This document shows, piece after piece, positions 6,132 to 8,907 of a DNA stretch of 8,907 nt; position 1 is the stretch's first letter; every line of letters starts with the position of its first letter. The stretch comes from an uncultured Pseudomonadales bacterium. Lineage in GTDB: Bacteria > Pseudomonadota > Gammaproteobacteria > Pseudomonadales > Porticoccaceae. Under the pieces are notes generated by a model. The model was given only the letters and a program-made list of their open reading frames with translations, made no database searches and was not told the origin of the DNA. The DNA is taken from contig CAJQJT010000231.1 of NCBI GenBank assembly GCA_905478725.1, positions 1-8,907 of the forward strand. The letters are read 5' to 3'. The position numbers were made by a program, and so were the translations under genes.

Positions 6132-8907
6132 ATGCCTAGACTAAAACCTAACTGGTTCGATAAGTTGCGCTTTAAAACTCAGATATCCCTGGTGTTTATC
6201 TTTGGTATTCTGGTTTTGGCTTTCGTTACGTCGGTTACCGTTAGCAAAATATCTAGCACTATTATCGAAGAGCACGAGATGCTGCAGGGCAAACAGGTAA
6301 CCGAATCCTTAGCGCGGCGCAGTGAAATTGCACTGCTATATCAGAGTTCTGAAACCGCTAGCGATATTGGCGGAGATGCCATGAACTTTCCTGGAGTAAA
6401 GGGAATAGTCATTGAAACTGATAAATCAGATGTGTTGTTTGCCACTGGTTCGATGTTTGTCGCCGATAGCAGCGAGTTTGTCGATCAGGATAGCCAGCAG
6501 GCGGCGGAGACGGCGAATAAAAAAGCCACAGAACTCAGCCTAGTGGCAGAGAATATCGACTTTTGGAAGTTTGCCTCTCCAGTCTATACCAGTAGTACCG
6601 ACGATAGCCAAGGGATGGATACGACTAACAGTGATCATCTGCTGCTGGGCTACATCACTGTTGTGGTGGGCAAAGATACCCTCCATAAAATGCAAAAAAG
6701 TACATTGCAAAACAACCTGATGGCGTCATTTTTTGGCGCAGCCATTTTGTTATTTGCCCTGCTCTATTTCTCACGTCGTCTCACCAGCCCCATCGAACGC
6801 CTATCAACAGTGATGAAGCGAGCCCAGCAGGGTGAAGAGAAAATTCGTGCTGAGATTCAGGGGCCGGTGGATATTACCGACATGCAAAAATCGTTTAATC
6901 GCATGATGCAGGTGCTTGAGAATCGTCGTCGAGAACTGAAGCGGGCAATGAAAATGGCCATGACATCGGCCGAGATGAAGGTTGAATTTGCCGCCAACGT
7001 AACTCATGAGTTGCGTACGCCGATGAACGCAGTGCTAGGTATGTTAGACCTGTTGACCACTATGGGTTTGAGTCTTAAACAGCAGGAATATGTGCAGACA
7101 GCGAAATCCTCTGGGGACAATCTGCTGGCGTTGATCGACGATATTCTCAATTTTTCTGAGGCCGATGCTGGCAAGATTAGCATCACCAACCGCGACTACC
7201 TACTCCATGAAAGTCTTGATGAAGTGGTGGGCTTGCTTTCCAGCACTGCTCTGAAAAAGCATATTAATATAGGTTATATCATCGATGAAGATGTGCCACC
7301 TATGCTGCATAGTGACAGCGATAGAATTCGTCAGGTACTGATTAACTTGGCGGGCAATGCACTTAAGTTTACCGAGCGCGGTGACGTCTCAATTTATATC
7401 AGTCTGCAGAATGATGGCAATTTGGATTCCCCTGAATTGGATTCTGCGTCTCAAGAACTCCAGAGCGCGGGCTCAACGGTACATCTGAGATTCGTTGTTA
7501 AGGATACGGGAATAGGTATAGCGCCAGAGGATCAGGCACGAATTTTTGAGGCCTTTACTCAGGTGGATTCCTCAAACACCAAAGGCTATCAGGGCACTGG
7601 CCTAGGGCTGGCGATCAGCAGTCAAATTATTGAGTTAATGGGCGGTGATATTTTTGTCTCCAGCGAGCTGGGCGAGGGCAGTCAATTTGGCTTTTGTCTG
7701 CCAGTAATGGTGGCACAGCTTCCGGAGTCTTTGGTCGCTGAAGATGAGGCTGTGGATGAGTCTGTCAGTAAGGCTACGAATAGCTTTAAAGATATTAGCA
7801 CTCTGTTTGTCAGCGCCAGTGAAATCCTCAGTGGCTTTGCAGCCCAGCAATTTAAAGCCTTAGAGGTTAAGGCCGAATTTGCTGAATCAGGTTTGCAGGC
7901 CTTGGATATTATTCGTCAGCGTCAAACTGAGGATTGCTTCGATATTCTGTTTGTTGATCAGGATCTCGATGATATTAAGGTCAACGAGTTGCTCAGATTT
8001 ATCAAGTTAGAACCGAACTTTGGTAAACGGCCTGCGGTGATGCTCAGCAATCCCTGGAACAAAGATTCTGAAGCCAGTGAGTTGGCGCTGCCACGGCTGA
8101 ATAAACCATTGCGCTCAAACTCACTGGTGGGCGTGTTAACGAAATACTTTGTCACCGCCAACGATAATGACTTTGATGACGGCCGATTGCCCGAAGAGGT
8201 GGTAATTCCCCGCTCATGCAAAATTTTGGTGGTTGATGATAGCCGCGCAAATCAGCAGGTTGCCTGCGCTATGTTAGAGCGCCTCGGCTGTCAGGCGACA
8301 TTGGCTAACAACGGCAAAGAGGCGCTGGAGAAGGTGGTTCGAGAAGACTACGACCTGATCTTTATGGACTGCAATATGCCGGTGATGAATGGCTATGACT
8401 GCACCAAACAAATAAGAATCTACGAGGGCGATCAAGCGGGTACGTTACCAATTATCGCTATGACCGCCAATAACTCGGAAAATGAAGAGCGGATTTGTCG
8501 CGAAGCTGGCATGAGTGACTTCCTGCCAAAACCTCTGAGTCTGGTTGGCCTGCGTGAAAAGCTGACTTACTGGTATGCCAATGATTCTGTTGCACATAAC
8601 GAACTAGATGAAGAGCCTGTGGAAAAGCCAGCCGATGTTGATGCGAAAGAGGTAAAGCAACCCGTCGCCAAATACACCGGGCTCAGTTATGACGTCAAGG
8701 TTATAGCCTCTTTACGTGAGGCCGTCGGTGAAGTGGTGTCGTCGATGATCGGTGCCTTTCTTGAAGATACGCCGATCTATATCGGCAAGCTAAAAATAGC
8801 CCTTACAGAAAAGGATGCTCGTCAGGTAAGGGATATGGCCCACACCATCAAGGGTAGTGCGGCGAATTTCGGTGCTGTTGAACTGGTCGCTGCCAGCAAG
8901 AAGTTGG
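6132..8907 (+). CDS. hybrid sensor histidine kinase, BarA-like layout (3' partial)
   Basis: The frame is open for 925 codons and runs off the window within the Hpt domain. Start: ATG at 6132 with GGTGA (6121-6125) overlapping the previous stop. Layout: TM1 about 18-37; periplasmic segment 39-193, whose start (LARRSEIALLYQSSETA, FPGVKGIVIET) resembles CHASE8-type sensors; TM2 about 196-213; HAMP 214-268; HisKA with phosphoacceptor His292 in THELRTPMN; HATPase with N409 (AGNALKF), D458 (DTGIGI) and GTGLGL from 488; a degenerate receiver 556-673; an intact receiver about 699-815 with Asp702/703, phosphoacceptor Asp746, Thr778 and Lys800; and an Hpt domain from about 850 with His904 in AHTIKGSAANFG. 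This is a full His-Asp-His phosphorelay within one inner-membrane protein, able to pass phosphate to a separate response regulator not seen here. Co-transcription with the binding protein suggests that it senses that protein's ligand-bound state. The ligand and target genes are not shown by the sequence. Confidence 0.95.
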   Translation, partial: MPRLKPNWFDKLRFKTQISLVFIFGILVLAFVTSVTVSKISSTIIEEHEMLQGKQVTESLARRSEIALLYQSSETASDIGGDAMNFPGVKGIVIETDKSDVLFATGSMFVADSSEFVDQDSQQAAETANKKATELSLVAENIDFWKFASPVYTSSTDDSQGMDTTNSDHLLLGYITVVVGKDTLHKMQKSTLQNNLMASFFGAAILLFALLYFSRRLTSPIERLSTVMKRAQQGEEKIRAEIQGPVDITDMQKSFNRMMQVLENRRRELKRAMKMAMTSAEMKVEFAANVTHELRTPMNAVLGMLDLLTTMGLSLKQQEYVQTAKSSGDNLLALIDDILNFSEADAGKISITNRDYLLHESLDEVVGLLSSTALKKHINIGYIIDEDVPPMLHSDSDRIRQVLINLAGNALKFTERGDVSIYISLQNDGNLDSPELDSASQELQSAGSTVHLRFVVKDTGIGIAPEDQARIFEAFTQVDSSNTKGYQGTGLGLAISSQIIELMGGDIFVSSELGEGSQFGFCLPVMVAQLPESLVAEDEAVDESVSKATNSFKDISTLFVSASEILSGFAAQQFKALEVKAEFAESGLQALDIIRQRQTEDCFDILFVDQDLDDIKVNELLRFIKLEPNFGKRPAVMLSNPWNKDSEASELALPRLNKPLRSNSLVGVLTKYFVTANDNDFDDGRLPEEVVIPRSCKILVVDDSRANQQVACAMLERLGCQATLANNGKEALEKVVREDYDLIFMDCNMPVMNGYDCTKQIRIYEGDQAGTLPIIAMTANNSENEERICREAGMSDFLPKPLSLVGLREKLTYWYANDSVAHNELDEEPVEKPADVDAKEVKQPVAKYTGLSYDVKVIASLREAVGEVVSSMIGAFLEDTPIYIGKLKIALTEKDARQVRDMAHTIKGSAANFGAVELVAASKKL

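Overview
The window reads left to right on the + strand throughout. It holds six genes of a Gram-negative bacterium, most probably a marine-type gammaproteobacterium. This is an inference from the TonB-dependent outer-membrane receptor, the BarA-like hybrid kinase architecture, moderate base composition and gene style; no rRNA or other marker is present to prove it.

Region 1 (2-5069) looks like one transcription unit that enters from upstream. It encodes the C-terminal part of an acetolactate-synthase-like ThDP enzyme, then two different short proteins of the citrate synthase / citryl-CoA lyase fold, then a TonB-dependent receptor. The genes overlap by 8 nt, or are separated by 27 nt and 3 nt. 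The unit closes with a very strong intrinsic terminator at 5097-5136. By eye, both citrate-synthase-like proteins have lost the His/His/Asp catalytic residues of the family, each with different substitutions. Together with the ThDP enzyme this is the most unusual content of the window: it may be an undescribed multi-subunit carbon-carbon bond enzyme or pathway whose substrate could enter through the co-encoded receptor. The substrate is unknown.

Region 2 (5137-8907) is a second unit that begins right after the terminator. It has a periplasmic substrate-binding protein of the ABC_sub_bind type with no transporter genes visible beside it, followed 6 nt later by a large membrane-bound hybrid histidine kinase. 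The kinase is laid out as TM - periplasmic domain - TM - HAMP - HisKA - HATPase - degenerate receiver - receiver - Hpt and is cut by the window end. The binding protein plausibly serves as a periplasmic co-sensor for the kinase, and the pair may control the uptake and enzyme genes of region 1. That link is an inference from proximity only.

No tRNA, rRNA, CRISPR array, insertion sequence or long repeat was seen. The only non-coding stretch of note is the roughly 108 nt between the receptor and the binding-protein gene.
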